From positions 85,076,497-85,140,496 of the forward strand of contig OW799234.1 in the NCBI GenBank assembly GCA_941918925.1: 64,000 nucleotides of DNA, given 5' to 3'. The notes under the pieces are model-generated. The model did no database searches and was not told the DNA's origin. It saw only the letters and a program-made list of their open reading frames with translations. Of the stretch, positions 11,490-22,869 are shown in pieces. Each line of letters begins with the position of its first letter. Within the stretch, counting starts at the first letter, position 1. A program made the translations under genes and the position numbers. Origin of the DNA: Phyto melanocephala (taxonomy: Eukaryota; Arthropoda; Insecta; Diptera; Rhinophoridae).

Positions 11490-14400
11490 TTAAAATTGCA
11501 CCCAATTGGCATTAGCAGAATTTTGTTGAGGATTTTCACCAGGTGCAGATCTGAAAAAAATATATAGGAAGTTTATACAAAAACGTCTTAATATTTTCGT
11601 AAAATTATCTATTAAGATAAAGAAATCATTAAACAAAAAAAAAAAATCATTTCATATACATATCTTTAATTAAGCCCATATATACTTAATACATACATAT
11701 AGGATTATGACTAGAGCTTCTTTTAAATTTTGAAAAGCCTGCTATGATTTATTAGTTAAAGGAAAATTCTTTAATAGATATACTGCAGTCAAATGTTATT
11801 GCTGAAAAAGGAATTAAGCTAATGGAAGAATAAAACAAATCGTGATGAATATTTTGATAAAAATTTCATCCAAAAGAACTTTTAATTACTATCTTACTTT
11901 TATTTATTAATTTATTTATCTATTTATTTATTTTTTTATTTATTTATTTATTGGGTTTCAATACATAAGAAGCCGACAAGGCCAATAATACATATGTATG
12001 TATATCGTTAGATAAATATGTATGTAAATATGTATGTATGTGTAATTAAGTACACAGCTGCTTGTCATTAAGAAATTAATACAAAATTGTTTTTGTTGGT
12101 ATTGAATTGTTTTAAAAAATTAAATCAAAAGTGTTATGGGGGAGCTTCACAAATGATCAGTATATTTTTATTTTTTATAAAAAGATTCTACTGCAGGGTA
12201 ATATATTTTTCTCCTTATGTAAATACTAGTGATGTAACGAAAATTACCATGTTTTTTGAAATTCGCATTCGCAAAAATTAATGCAAATATTTACCCGAAA
12301 AAAATTAATAATGTATAAAACAGTAGATAAATAAATATAAATAAAATTGCTTTTAAAAAAAAAGGAATCAAAACTGCACTGCAAGGACAGAAAAAGAATG
12401 TATATTTCTGAAACACATTATAAAAAGTGCAAATCAACAAATATAAAGGGTGTTTTTTTAAGCCCGATAGAACTTGAAATTGTAAAAAATAACACAAAAA
12501 ATTAAATTGTAATCAAAATTTTTTTTTATTCGAAAGATCAATACGTGACATTAACATTTGAAAATGATTTCGGGCATATGGGCACCGCGGCTGTTCTTGA
12601 CGAAGCGCATTCTGGACGTCCAATTTTGGGCCACTTTTTCGAGCACTGCTGGCCGTATGTCACGAATAACACGAACAATGCTGGCCTCCAAGGCGTCAAT
12701 TGTTGCTGGTTTATCAGCATAAGCCAGTGACTTCACGTAGCCCCACAGGAAATAATCGAGAGGTGTCAAATCGCACGACCTTGGAGGCCAATTGACAGGT
12801 CCATTTCTCGAAATCAACTTATCGCCAAATTTTGATTTCAATAAGTCGATGGTTGCGTTCGCCGTATGGCACGTAGCGCCATCCTGTTGAAACCACATCT
12901 CCTCCGGATCAATGTCATCCATATTTTCAAACAAAAAATCATTGATCATGGTGCGGTAACGATCTCCATTGACCGTAACGCGAGCTCCGGCCTCATTTTT
13001 GAAGAAATAAGGTCCGATGATGCCACCAGCGTGAAAACCGCACCAAACGGTGCATTTTTCTGGATGTAATGGAGTCTGTAGGGTCTCTTGTGGATTGGTC
13101 TCGCTCCATATGCGGCAATTTTGCTTATTAACAAACCCGTTAAGCCAAAAATGCGCCGTCCAGAATGCGCTTCGTCAAGAACAGCCGCGGTGCCCATATG
13201 CCCGAAATCATTTTCAAATGTTAATGTCACGTATTGATCTTTCGAATAAAAAAAAAATTTTGATTACAATTTAATTTTTTGTGTTATTTTTTACAATTTC
13301 AAGTTCTATCGGGCTTAAAAAAACACCCTTTATATATAAGTTCGCTACATTTATTATTAAAAAAATACACTCAAGGTTATTGTTTAATAACGAAACCAAA
13401 ATTTCATTTTCCATCTCTGCATTAATAAATGAAATCAAGACGTATTTAACATACTTTGACAAAATTTTTGTTTGTTTTATTTTTAATTTTAATGGCAAGG
13501 TTTTAGAACCATAGAGCAAGGGTATCCCACACTGCTTCGGGTTGAAATAAATTAGAATAACAGCAATAAGCAAACGTGTAGCGGAGGGCGAGAGAAGACC
13601 AAATAGGGTTGGTGTTTATAGCTTGTCGAAATATGTCTCGTTCAAGTTGGGCATTGAGAAACACCTCCTTTCTCCGAATACTTTGACAAAATACTTCGCC
13701 ATCAGCTGGGCTGATTTCACCTGTATGAATTCGACTTGGTTTCGACATTGGTTTTAGCAACATTCGAAATTAACAACACCACATATTTGAAGAACTAATA
13801 GATAAAACCGTAATGGTTTCTATAACACCCCTATATAGTTAGTTTTAAATGCAGTTGTTCTGACATTATATATTGCCTTTTTACGATCTTATGAAATAGT
13901 TTAATATACATGTATGTATAAGATAACATTAAACACATACCCAGCTGAAGCATAATCTGTCCATTCTGTTGCCACATTACCGGAAGTTTTGTGAGCCGGC
14001 GATGTGCCGGGACTTTGACGAACTGAACCGGAGGCTGATGGTGGCGGTGCTATTTTGCCCATGCCACCAGGCGGTGGTGGTAATATACCAGATCCAACTT
14101 TAGATTTTGTACGGCCAGTGCCTTCGGATCCATCTTTTTTCTAGAACAAAAAATTTAAAAAATAAAAATACTATTAAAGGCCACAAAAAATTTAATTCCT
14201 TACTGTTATTCTCATATTAATTTTTATAGTTTCACCCTCTTTAAAGCCTAAATCCAATTCTTGTTTCGGTTGTGTTTTTTCCTTTTCAATTTGTTCTTGA
14301 TTTTTCACCCATTTAAAATGATCTTGTAGGGCAACATTTAAATCAAATGAATCGGAACGGTCCCCAAAACCTAAGCCCAAAAATGCCGAACGACCTAATC

Positions 14401-17400
14401 GTTAGTAAAACAAAATACATTTTAGTTTTTTAATTAAAATTTCAGATAAATTTAAGCCAACCATTATCATCCTGCACTCGAATCACAAAATATCGTGAAC
14501 TGTCTGATACTGCTTCAATGGATACACCAGGATATGTTTCAATGGGGCAATTGGCAAATAGCGCACCACTTGTTTTATCTTCCAATTTAAGATGACATTG
14601 CGTACCTTTGGCAACTAAACGCATACGACCTGTCCAAGTGGGTTCTCCCAAATTCCAATCAGCGGCTCTTAAATAAAAAATTAAGATTTTTTAATGTTAA
14701 AAAAAATAATGTAAAATAAACTTATAAAACTAAAAAAATTATGTATATAAAAAGAATTTTCGTTTTTTTTTATTTGAATAAAAAGAATTTACTTTCACCT
14801 GTGGTGCACAAGGGTATATACCTATAGCTTTGTCATTCCGTTTGTAATTTCTACAATTTACATTTCCAACCCCATAAATTGTATATTTTCTGAAAGCTTG
14901 TGAATAGAGGAGTTGATTAAACCCTGTCCGTGTGTTGGTTGAAATCAACTTTTAGAAACAACCATATGTTTCTCAGATCTGTGTATGGTATGAAATTTTT
15001 GGAAATACATATCCGGAAATAAATCGCTATTGAAATTCAGCACAATCGCCCATTTACTTTCTGAGATATGAGCAAATAAACACGACTGCCTGTTTTTCCC
15101 ATATTTTTACCAACAAAATTAAAATTTTACAGCAATAGAATAATATATGGGTACATTTGCTACTATTTGTAGATATAATATTCCTCTAGAGATATTCGTG
15201 AACAATTTTGGATAAAACGGACTCTAATCGGTAAAGTAATAAGCAAAAAATTTTTTTGAAAAATATACTTATGTATTTTCCAAAAATTTACAAACGAAAA
15301 TCAATTTTTGTCAGCTTCTATATAACCGAGAGAGGGAATATTGGTATCATCTAATAGGACTTGACTAGGGCAATACCAGCACTATAAAAATTTAAAATTC
15401 ATGTTGGCCGCCACTACAAAATGGCGGACAATAAATTTATATATGGGTCGAATCTGGTATTTTAAAATGTAACTTATTGCACTCCCTCAATATTGGTATT
15501 AAATAAATGGGCTTGACCAGTAGAATACAGTAAATTATTAAAAAATGTAAAATACAAGATGGCGTCTAAAACAAAATGGCGGATAAATTTTTTTTAACCC
15601 CATCAATATGGGTATCAAATGAAAGGGCTTGACTAGTAGAATATAGTTAACTACGTAAAAATATGAAATCAGGGATGGCGTCGGAAATAATAAGAAAAAA
15701 ATGGAGTATAAAATGAAATATAGGTTAAGCTATGATGTGGGATTATACCTATGTACATGATGGTGAAGGGTATTATCAGATTCGGCACGATCGAATATAG
15801 CACTCTTTCTTGTTTTTATTTTTTTTTTTTAACATAAACTCAATTTATAATCTTATAATGGGATGTTTTTTATACTTTCGTAGCAAGTGACGTCTGCGTC
15901 ATCAGATTAAAAGTATTCAAGTTTTATACATACATAGGTGCCTATCTTAATGTCATAAACGGAGTTAGTTTATCCAGTTTTGCGTAGAGTAACAAAGTTC
16001 CAAGCATTCACATTTGTTATAGATATTAAAGGATTAATACATTTTTTTATTTAAGTAGCAAGTTGTATATAAAAACATAATAATAAACGAATAAGGAATA
16101 AACGCATTGCAGGTAGCTTCCTACTGTTTATTTGACTAAGATTTACTGTTCTCTTTTAAAGTGTAATTTTTTAAAAAATTGAAAATTGAGCAAACGTAAA
16201 TAACAAATACTTACGTTAAAATTAAAATAATACATGTGAAGATCTATAAAAACAAGCAATTACTAAATAAAACAAGTAAGAGCGCTATATTCGGCCGTGC
16301 CGAATCTTATATACCCTTCACAACGTGTAGTCATGCAATAACAATTATTTGTATAACCATTCATCCCATATAAAATACGTACATACGTACACGTTAGAAT
16401 AAATGTGGCATCGAATCCCAGCTGAGCCAAAAAAATTTTTTTTATTTTATTTAATATATTATTTATATTTTATTATTTTTTTATATTTTTTTTAAATTTT
16501 TTTAAAAAATTTTTTTAGAAAAATTTCTAAAAAATTTCTAAAAAATTTTTTAAAAATTTTTTTTTAAATTTTTTTAAAATTTTTTTTTTGTAGTTTTTTT
16601 TTATTATTTTTTTCTTATTTTTAATATTTTTTTTTTTTTGTAATTTTTTTTGTTTGGTATGTTTTTTACATGTATGTATGTATGAATGTTGTTGTTATAA
16701 TTGTGAAAAAACACGAGGTGGTCGTGGTTTTTTGCTCATATCTCAGAAAGTTATGGGGCGATTGTGCTGAATTTCAATAGCGATTCATTCCTGGATATTT
16801 CCAAGAGATTGATACCATATACAGATCTGAGGAACATATAGTTGCTTCTAAAAGTTGATTTCAACCAACACACGGACAGACGGGCAGACGGACAGACGGA
16901 CAGACGGTCAGGGCTAAATCGACTCCTCTATTCATAAGCTTTCAGAAAATATATACTTTATGGGGTCGGAAATGAAAATTGTAGAAATTACAAACGGAAT
17001 GACAAAGCTATATATACCCTTGTGCACCACAGGTGAAGGGTATAAAAATCAATTAATATTAAATTTTAATTATGTACCTACAAGATAAAAGCGAAATATG
17101 CACAAAAAGCATAAAATAGCAGTTGTTATTTTACTAAATGTTTATCATCGTAAAATTTGATAAAGAAAAGAAACTGCACACAAAAAACATAATTTGAACT
17201 TTTTTTCAATAAAAAATATAGTACACATAATCGCACATTCATATAAAAAAATAATACGAGAGGTACCTATATTTATTATTAACAAAAGAAAATTAACGCA
17301 ATTTAAGAATTATAAGCTATAGGAATTAAAAATATTGAGGGCGTATTTACGTCAATAAACCATCACTATTCCTTTTTATAAATAATATTTTATCCAGATA

Positions 17401-17570
17401 GTTTAGCAAACTTAAGATTTTTTAAGTTTGATTATTGAAAGCTATGGCTACAGTAAAATCAATTTTCTTTATTATCGTAATTTTTACCTGTAACCACGAT
17501 TATTGGCTCTAGGAGGAATTTTATATATAAAAACTTCTGGTTTAACAATTAACACACTTTCATAATCCAT
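11490..17570 (-). CDS. NECAP: NECAP adaptin-ear-binding coat-associated protein, five exons
   Basis: Clathrin-coat accessory protein that binds AP-2 and AP-1 and acts in endocytosis. Exons are 17570-17488, 14667-14462, 14394-14204, 14140-13941 and 11550-11490, all with GT-AG borders and matching phases, giving 246 aa. The N-terminal PH-like NECAP domain is clear: [20 protein letters not shown] in exon 1, then [20 protein letters not shown] across exons 2-3 and [12 protein letters not shown] in exon 3. Exon 4 is proline-rich ([17 protein letters not shown]). The protein ends in WVQF, the family's C-terminal WxxF motif that binds the adaptin ear. Introns 1 and 4 are swollen to about 2.8 and 2.4 kb by mobile DNA, while introns 2 and 3 are about 65 bp. 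Candidate poly(A) signal at 11456-11461. Orthology to the fly single-copy NECAP is very likely. Confidence 0.95.
12441..13335 (-). mobile_element. Palindromic (foldback-like) DD41D mariner derivative
   Basis: Lies inside NECAP intron 4. The outer 178 bp of each side (12441-12618 and 13158-13335) are near-identical inverted copies; the only difference I find is 9 versus 10 bases in one poly-T run. Both begin ATATAAAGGGTGTTTTTTTA. The arms are not ordinary terminal repeats: the left arm codes for the last residues of the transposase, and the right arm is an inverted duplicate of that 3' end which has replaced the N-terminal half of the gene. Confidence 0.9.
12551..13157 (-). pseudogene. mariner (rosa-like, DD41D) transposase, N-terminus missing
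   Basis: On the minus strand the frame resumes at about 13157 with [20 protein letters not shown], runs through [29 protein letters not shown] and [20 protein letters not shown], and ends PEIIFKC at the stop near 12551. Between the Asp of QQD and the Asp of PLDYF there are 41 residues, which places it in the DD41D (rosa-type) mariner group. The first catalytic Asp (expected in a DEAHF motif) falls exactly at the palindrome junction and is lost. No start codon is left for a full protein. Confidence 0.85.
13480..13763 (-). pseudogene. LINE 3' terminal fragment
   Basis: On the minus strand an open stretch ends [14 protein letters not shown], followed by TAGAACCATAG-like sequence and the tail AAAACCTTGCCATTAAAATT. 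The same tail follows a different remnant at 62040-62340. The preceding residues, [20 protein letters not shown], are not diagnostic. I infer the 3' end of a non-LTR element from the shared tail. It sits in NECAP intron 4. Confidence 0.5.
14791..15816 (+). mobile_element. Helentron, near full length, in NECAP intron 1
   Basis: Begins CACCTGTGGTGCACAAGGGT and ends ATTCGGCACGATCGAATATA then CACTCTTTCTTG. The 3' half has the motif ACTAGTAGAATA and phrases such as ATCAAATGAAAGGGCTTGAC that recur at 55050-56110 and 63512-63900. Non-coding. Confidence 0.85.
16269..17046 (-). mobile_element. Helentron, full length, in NECAP intron 1
   Basis: On the plus strand it opens AACAAGTAAGAGCGCTATAT, then the terminal hairpin ATTCGGCCGTGCCGAAT, and closes CCACAGGTGAAGGGTATAAA. 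Internal marks are a tRNA-box-like GGCATCGAATCCCAGC, a T-rich block, the phrase TATGGGGCGATTGTGCTGAA and a run of GGACAGACG repeats. It faces the Helentron at 14791 in opposite orientation. Confidence 0.9.
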
Positions 17571-18089
17571 TTTCGCGAAAGTTTCTTTTAAAATTAATAC
17601 TCTTTTTACCCCAAAATACACAAAACCTATCAGAGAAAACTTTTGCAATTGTTTCTTTTCAAAAAAAAAAAAATAGACTGCGCTGCTTTACTTAACTGCT
17701 GACATTATTGCGAATGACGTTTTACTCAGGTGGCATTATTATCACACTTGATTGTTTTAAACTACATAGATATTGACATGGTTGTAAATGTCAAACTTAA
17801 TATAAAAAAAACCCTTAGACTTTTGAATACCACATTTAATAAAAATAAAAACAATACATATTACCTCTGGACATTATCTCATTGCATTTGCTTTTCTGTA
17901 GTCGTCATCAGTAATAATGCTTATTTAGCGATTTTCCGGAGATTTTTAGACTAATTTAGGGTACCCTCACACAAGCTGTATTTAACATTTTTCATCATAT
18001 TACCTACTGCATAATTAATGGTGGTTCAACCATGATGAACGATGTTAATTGTGTGTCACACTTTAACTTAAGTTTTCTGAAACTTTTCA

Positions 18090-18252
18090 CACATATTGAG
18101 CTATTATGACTTTACAATTTCGTGATTAGAAAAGTGGGCAGTGCCACGCCCATAAAAAATTATAATTTTTAGGCTTTTGCACTTGATATTCAATTAAAAT
18201 TCAGAATGCATTTTGATTCATTAAGGGGCGTATCAACGCGCGCCGGGCTTGG
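18090..18252 (+). mobile_element. Helitron 3' end fragment (CCACGCCC family)
   Basis: Shares GAAACTTTTCACACATATTG, AGTGGGCAGTGCCACGCCCA and the terminus GGGGCGTATCAACGCGCGCC then GGGCTTGGATAG with the copies at 25281-26537. Flanking 17571-18089 and 18253-18970 hold nothing I can identify. Confidence 0.7.
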
Positions 18253-18974
18253 ATAGTAAGGATATATAGGTACATACGACATAATAATTATTAAGAAATT
18301 TTTATTAGTTTAACTTTCCGTATATAAAGTATTAAATAATATAAAATAAATATAAAAAAGCTTTTTTTCATAAAAAATACTGTTTCATAAAGGCCTTACA
18401 ATTTTCAAAAAAATTGTTTTAGACCGTAAATCATAACATGTATGCATGTACATAGTCTGTTAAGAATGAGTTTAAACCTTTAAAATCAGCATTTGTTAAT
18501 TGAGTTTTACTATTTATACCGACTTTTATTCCTAAGGAATGTGGCTTTTGGAAAAATCTTAAAAATTTTAAATTTTGTTTTATTGCATTTTGAAAACAAA
18601 AAATTTGACGAATTTTGCAGGAAAAATTTTTTTTCGCCATTAAATTTTTAATAACTCTGAAATAGTAATAAATAGAAAAGAAATGTGTTTGGTAGTTTTA
18701 GCAGAATTTTCCGGTGCATCTTCTGATCCTCCTGCTATTAAAATCGGAGAATCCGTTTTCAAGTTATGATAAAATATATTAGGCAACCCAACGATTTAGA
18801 GAGTGAAATATGCCACGCCTTTAACAGAAAATCCTTACGTACTAGAGAAAAACTGAAAACATTTGAATTAAGGGCATCAACATCAATATAGTCCACATAC
18901 ATTTATTTCTAGCAGACAAAAAAAATTTTTTTGAGCAGTGTACTTTTGTTGCGCAGTGTAATTTTTTCAAAATC

Positions 18975-19420
18975 TGATACCCGCCACCAAAAAAATGGTG
19001 GGGGTATATTCATTTTGTCATTCCGTTTGTAACACATCGAAATATCCATTTTAGACCCCATAAAGTATATATATTCTGAATCGGGGTTTCATTTTATGGC
19101 GATCTAGCTATGTCCGTCCGTCTGTTAAAAGCACGACAGAGGTTGGACGGAAAAAGCTTGGAGGCTCAAATTTTGGCAGAATATTTCTTATACACAAGGT
19201 TTGTTTGGTATTGAAAATAGGCCAAATCAAGGAAGAGAGCTATAGCTCGTAATGCAAGAGTAGGTAAAAAAAACCATGTCCTTCCAACATTGAATAAAAT
19301 GCAATTGTATCCAAACGCATTAACGTGGAACCGTGAAACTTCGAATATATATATTTCCCGAGTAAAAAAGATCGAAATGTACGAAAATTTACAACGCATT
19401 ATATTTTTCGGTATATAAGT
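18975..19420 (+). mobile_element. Helentron subfamily B, 5' part
   Basis: ATACCCGCCACCAAAAAAAT, then CCATAAAGTATATATATTCT, then GGCGATCTAGCTATGTCCGT. These blocks resemble the conserved first part of Drosophila INE-1. No 3' hairpin is found before 19420, where an (ATTT)n tract follows. Confidence 0.75.
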
Positions 19421-19760
19421 ATGTATTTTTTTATTATTTATTTATTTATTTATTAAAAACGTATTCATTTTATTAATATAGTTAACAGAGTTATGAGAAT
19501 TTACATACAGTATTACAACAATTAACATCTGATTAATTTAATAAAGAAACTACTAATATCACAGTTTATAAAAAACCTCGTATCAACTAAGAAGTTATAA
19601 GAGATTTTAAAACAATCACTGAAATGTGTTTTTAAAACAAAAGACCCTCAGTGGTTGTTCAGCAAATTTTTTATTATTTCAAAATTTGACCTTCTACATT
19701 TTTCATTAAATGACCTTGTCAATGAATAAAACATTTTGAAGTTAAAGTTTCTATGTAGAA

Positions 19761-19988
19761 ATTAGTGCCCCTGTGGACTAGTCAGTAAAGGACAAGTCAG
19801 TTGTTCGGGGGTTGCGGGTTCAATTCCCGCCGGAGACTCTGGAATTGTCTGCTTCTCTTTTTCTTCTATCCTAAATATTTCTATTCTTATTCTATTCTTC
19901 TCGCTATTAAGGCGTCACAATGGACCGTAATGGTCTCCGAGTGAAGGTGTGAGGGTAACTTTGCACCAGCCTTACCTACCTACCTACC
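19761..19988 (+). mobile_element. tRNA-derived SINE with 12-bp target duplication
   Basis: A 228-bp insertion flanked by the perfect direct repeat TTCTATGTAGAA (19749-19760 and 19989-20000). The head is tRNA-like: an A-box-like TGGACTAGTCAGTAAAGG and a B box GGGTTCAATTCCCGC at about 19818-19832. The body is unrelated to tRNA, and the tail is CTTACCTACCTACCTACC. It has the structure of a SINE mobilised by a LINE. It is inserted in or next to the LINE remnant that begins at 20001. Confidence 0.9.
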
Positions 19989-20000
19989 TTCTATGTAGAA

Positions 20001-21060
20001 GATAAGTGGGATATCTTGTTCTTTATATTAAGGAGAATATCAACTTCCTTGTCATATTTAAACTTTTTCAGCTGTGAAGCTGCTGACTCAGTCGCTATGT
20101 CTTGAGCATTCCAGTTCAGTTGTGACTAACTGTTGATTTATATGGCATGTGGAAGCACCATTCCCAGCACTCGTAGCTTGTCGTAATTATTTTGGCACCT
20201 TTGAAGTCCATCGACAGCATCAAAACTTATTTGCATCAATTTCTCATTGGAAATATCATCTTCATTTCTGTTAACAGGCATTTTACGTCTTGTTACCTCA
20301 GAGTACAGTACATTATTTTTAGCACCAGAGTCACGTGCATAATTTTGGTGTTCCTTACCGGGCAATTGGGGAAAATTAACTTCATCGGAGTGGAAGTTCA
20401 GCATATTAGTCCTATTTTTGGCTGTGGTACGATGACGAATCTTCAGATATTCCTGACGACACGGCCATTTCGGGTCGTCTGCTCTGTGCTTTACATTTTT
20501 AAGATTTTTCTTAGCACAGTTGTAATATTTGTAGATAATGTTCTCGCTATTAGCAGCTTTGTTTAATTATCAATCTGCAAATTTATGGTGACCTACACAG
20601 GCTGCACACACTACTAATCTATTACAGTTCCTAGCACCGTGAACATACATAGAGCATTTGGTGCATTGAGTAGGTCTTCTCCAGTAAACGGCCATATTAC
20701 TAAAATATCTTGTTTTCAAGATATCCCTCTTCGACACTTGTTGCCGATCGAATTCAATCAAATATAGCGCATCATCTGCGGTTGTTCTTTTCGTGGTGAT
20801 TTCCTTAACACTTACCGGAATTATGTTGTGTGATTTGTTAAGCTCATCACAAATTATCTTAGCATCCATTTGAATAAGAACAAACAACACTAATTTAAAC
20901 GTTTTTGCATCTTTTATTTCATGCGTGTAAAACTGGTACTTTTTGAATCTTAGTAAATGTAAGGCCTCGTTATACAGAATCCTTGAGCTTGATATTATCT
21001 TAGTTCCAATGGACATTTTTTTAAACATATACCTTTCTTCAGTTAGTCCAAAACTGACGA
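20001..21060 (-). pseudogene. Jockey-like LINE: decayed gag ORF1 and start of ORF2
   Basis: On the minus strand a 152-codon frame (21028-20570) carries the zinc knuckle CTKCSMYVHGARNC (C-x2-C-x4-H-x4-C) after YWRRPTQ, typical of jockey-type Gag proteins, then VCAACVGHH. After frame breaks it continues as DPKWPCRQEYLKIRHRTTAK and the 88-codon frame 20404-20138. Beyond that, 20120-20010 reads NWNAQDIATESAASQLKKFK, which resembles the start of the ORF2 endonuclease. Frameshifts and stops make it a pseudogene. No reverse transcriptase follows. Confidence 0.8.
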
Positions 21061-21184
21061 AAAACTATGGACAGAGTCCACTACAATTGGTGGTATTTTC
21101 TCCTTGTATATATAATGTTCTTCCTCTTCTTCATTTGCAAGTTGATGAAATCTATTTGCATTACTTCTATGTACTTCTGATGTT

Positions 21185-21285
21185 TTAGGCACTTAAAATT
21201 AAGGTCAAACCCCACGCCCACGTTTACGCCCACCTCCCATATAACGCTTTATCTCAAATTCATATTATTTACATAAAAATATATT
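21185..21285 (+). mobile_element. Helentron B fragment
   Basis: Contains GTTTACGCCCACCTCCCATA then TAACGCTTTAT, matching 63247-63300 and, inverted, 40075-40130. Confidence 0.55.
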
Positions 21286-21291
21286 AGTTAT

Positions 21292-21817
21292 GCTCTAAAC
21301 ACATAGACAACAGCAGACAGCAAGCAGCAATATGTCAAAAATAAAATCCATGTGTTTAAATGAAAACGATTATTTTGACGGCAGCACAGCAGCACGACTG
21401 CACAACAGCATTTGCTGCTGCTGCCAACTTAGGCTATTTTCTATTTTGACGGGCAGCAAGAACAAATATAGTGTTGCCATTATATATATTAAATTGGAAA
21501 AAAAAGAACAAAAACTTATTTTTGATATTAAACATAAAAAAACATTACCAAAAATACAATAAAGAAATAAATGTATGTGTTTTTATAGTTTTTCGTGATA
21601 TTATTACATTTTTTTTATCAATAACTTTAATTTTATTCATTATAAAATATATATGCGGCATCCCTGAAATTTGTATTGATAAAATACACATCAGCTGATT
21701 TTTATGTTGTTGCTGTCTTCAAAATAATTATGAAGCTGACTTCAGAGCAGCATTTGAAGTTGGCAGCATTCGAAGCCGTGAAGTTGTGAAGTCTGCTGGC
21801 GTCTATGTGTTTAGAGC
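21292..21817. mobile_element. MITE with GCTCTAAACACATAGAC ends
   Basis: A 526-bp unit with inverted ends GCTCTAAACACATAGAC followed by CAGCAGAC after two mismatches. The subterminal DNA is rich in GCAGC/GCTGC on both sides (for example 21378-21425). No clear target duplication and no transposase. Superfamily undetermined. Confidence 0.75.
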
Positions 21818-21845
21818 TTTAAGCTTATTAGCATTCATTCATTGC

Positions 21846-22075
21846 AGACAATGCCATCTATTGCCATTAAAGCTAAATATCACGTAGAACACTAGATGGA
21901 TCTACCAAATTTTTGCTTACAATGAAGACGATTGCCATTAAAGCTAAATATCACGTAGAACACTAAATGACTCTACGAACATTTTTACTAACAATGACGA
22001 CGATGCCATCTATTGACATTAAAGCTAAATATCACGTAGAACACTAGATAACTACAACATTTTTGTTAACAACCT
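21846..22075. repeat. 80-bp tandem repeat, three copies
   Basis: Three units share CATTAAAGCTAAATATCACG then TAGAACACTA, with a step of roughly 80 bp. Two of them also carry GATGCCATCTATTG-like sequence. Located directly after the MITE. Confidence 0.85.
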
Positions 22076-22383
22076 CTTTCAGTTTTTGAACAACCCACAA
22101 TAAAATTTAATAGGGATTCGTGACCATGACGACCGAGATTATTAGCAAAATTAACTAAGGTAACGATGTATGCCCAACCCTTGTCAGTTGTGCAATTAAA
22201 TATTTGCATTAAATACTATACCACTAATATAATAAATATATGTAAATGTTTGTATTTTTAAATGTTTTGATAATTTTACTTAATTACGCAAAATATTACA
22301 AAACGTTTTATAACGAAATTTGCCGCACAGACATATAACAACCTGAATTATTACATTGTGCCAATAACTACGCAGACGAATTA

Positions 22384-22706
22384 TATTATTTATATTTTTA
22401 TTATTTTTTTTTTTAGTTTTTTTCTTATTTTTTTTTTTTTTTTTTGTTTTATATATATTATATATATAATAATTTTTTTAATTTTTTTTTAAATTTTATT
22501 TTTACTTTTTTTTTGTTTTTTTTAACATACATACGTGAATTTATAATTTTACAATGGGATCTTTTTATATATGTATGTTTTTATATGTATGTACGTATTT
22601 CATATGGGATGAATGGTGACACAAACTACTGTTATTGCATGACTACACGTTGTGAAGGGTATATAAGATTCGGCACGGCCGAATATAGCGCTCTTACTTG
22701 TTTTTT
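22384..22706 (+). mobile_element. Helentron, 3' part
   Basis: T-rich block, then ATGGGATGAATGGTGACACA, TGACTACACGTTGTGAAGGG, the hairpin ATTCGGCACGGCCGAAT and CGCTCTTACTTGTTTT. Confidence 0.85.
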
Positions 22707-22869
22707 CTAGATTTACTTAAACAAAAAATAAATAGTTTAAAAAGAAGCAACAAGACTGTTTTTCTTGGGAGCAGAAAAGGAACGAGTTTTTTATTTGTTT
22801 GATTTTATTTACATCACTAAAAAACACAACTCACAAAACTCAGTTAATTTCACATTTTTTCATGAATTC

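Noticed and set aside
13281..13573. Frames on both strands beside the mariner palindrome
   Set aside because: Composed partly of the palindrome arm and partly of intron DNA; no family resemblance.
19761..19840. Functional tRNA gene
   Set aside because: The tRNA-like head lacks a convincing acceptor stem and anticodon arm, and is joined to a SINE body with a target duplication.
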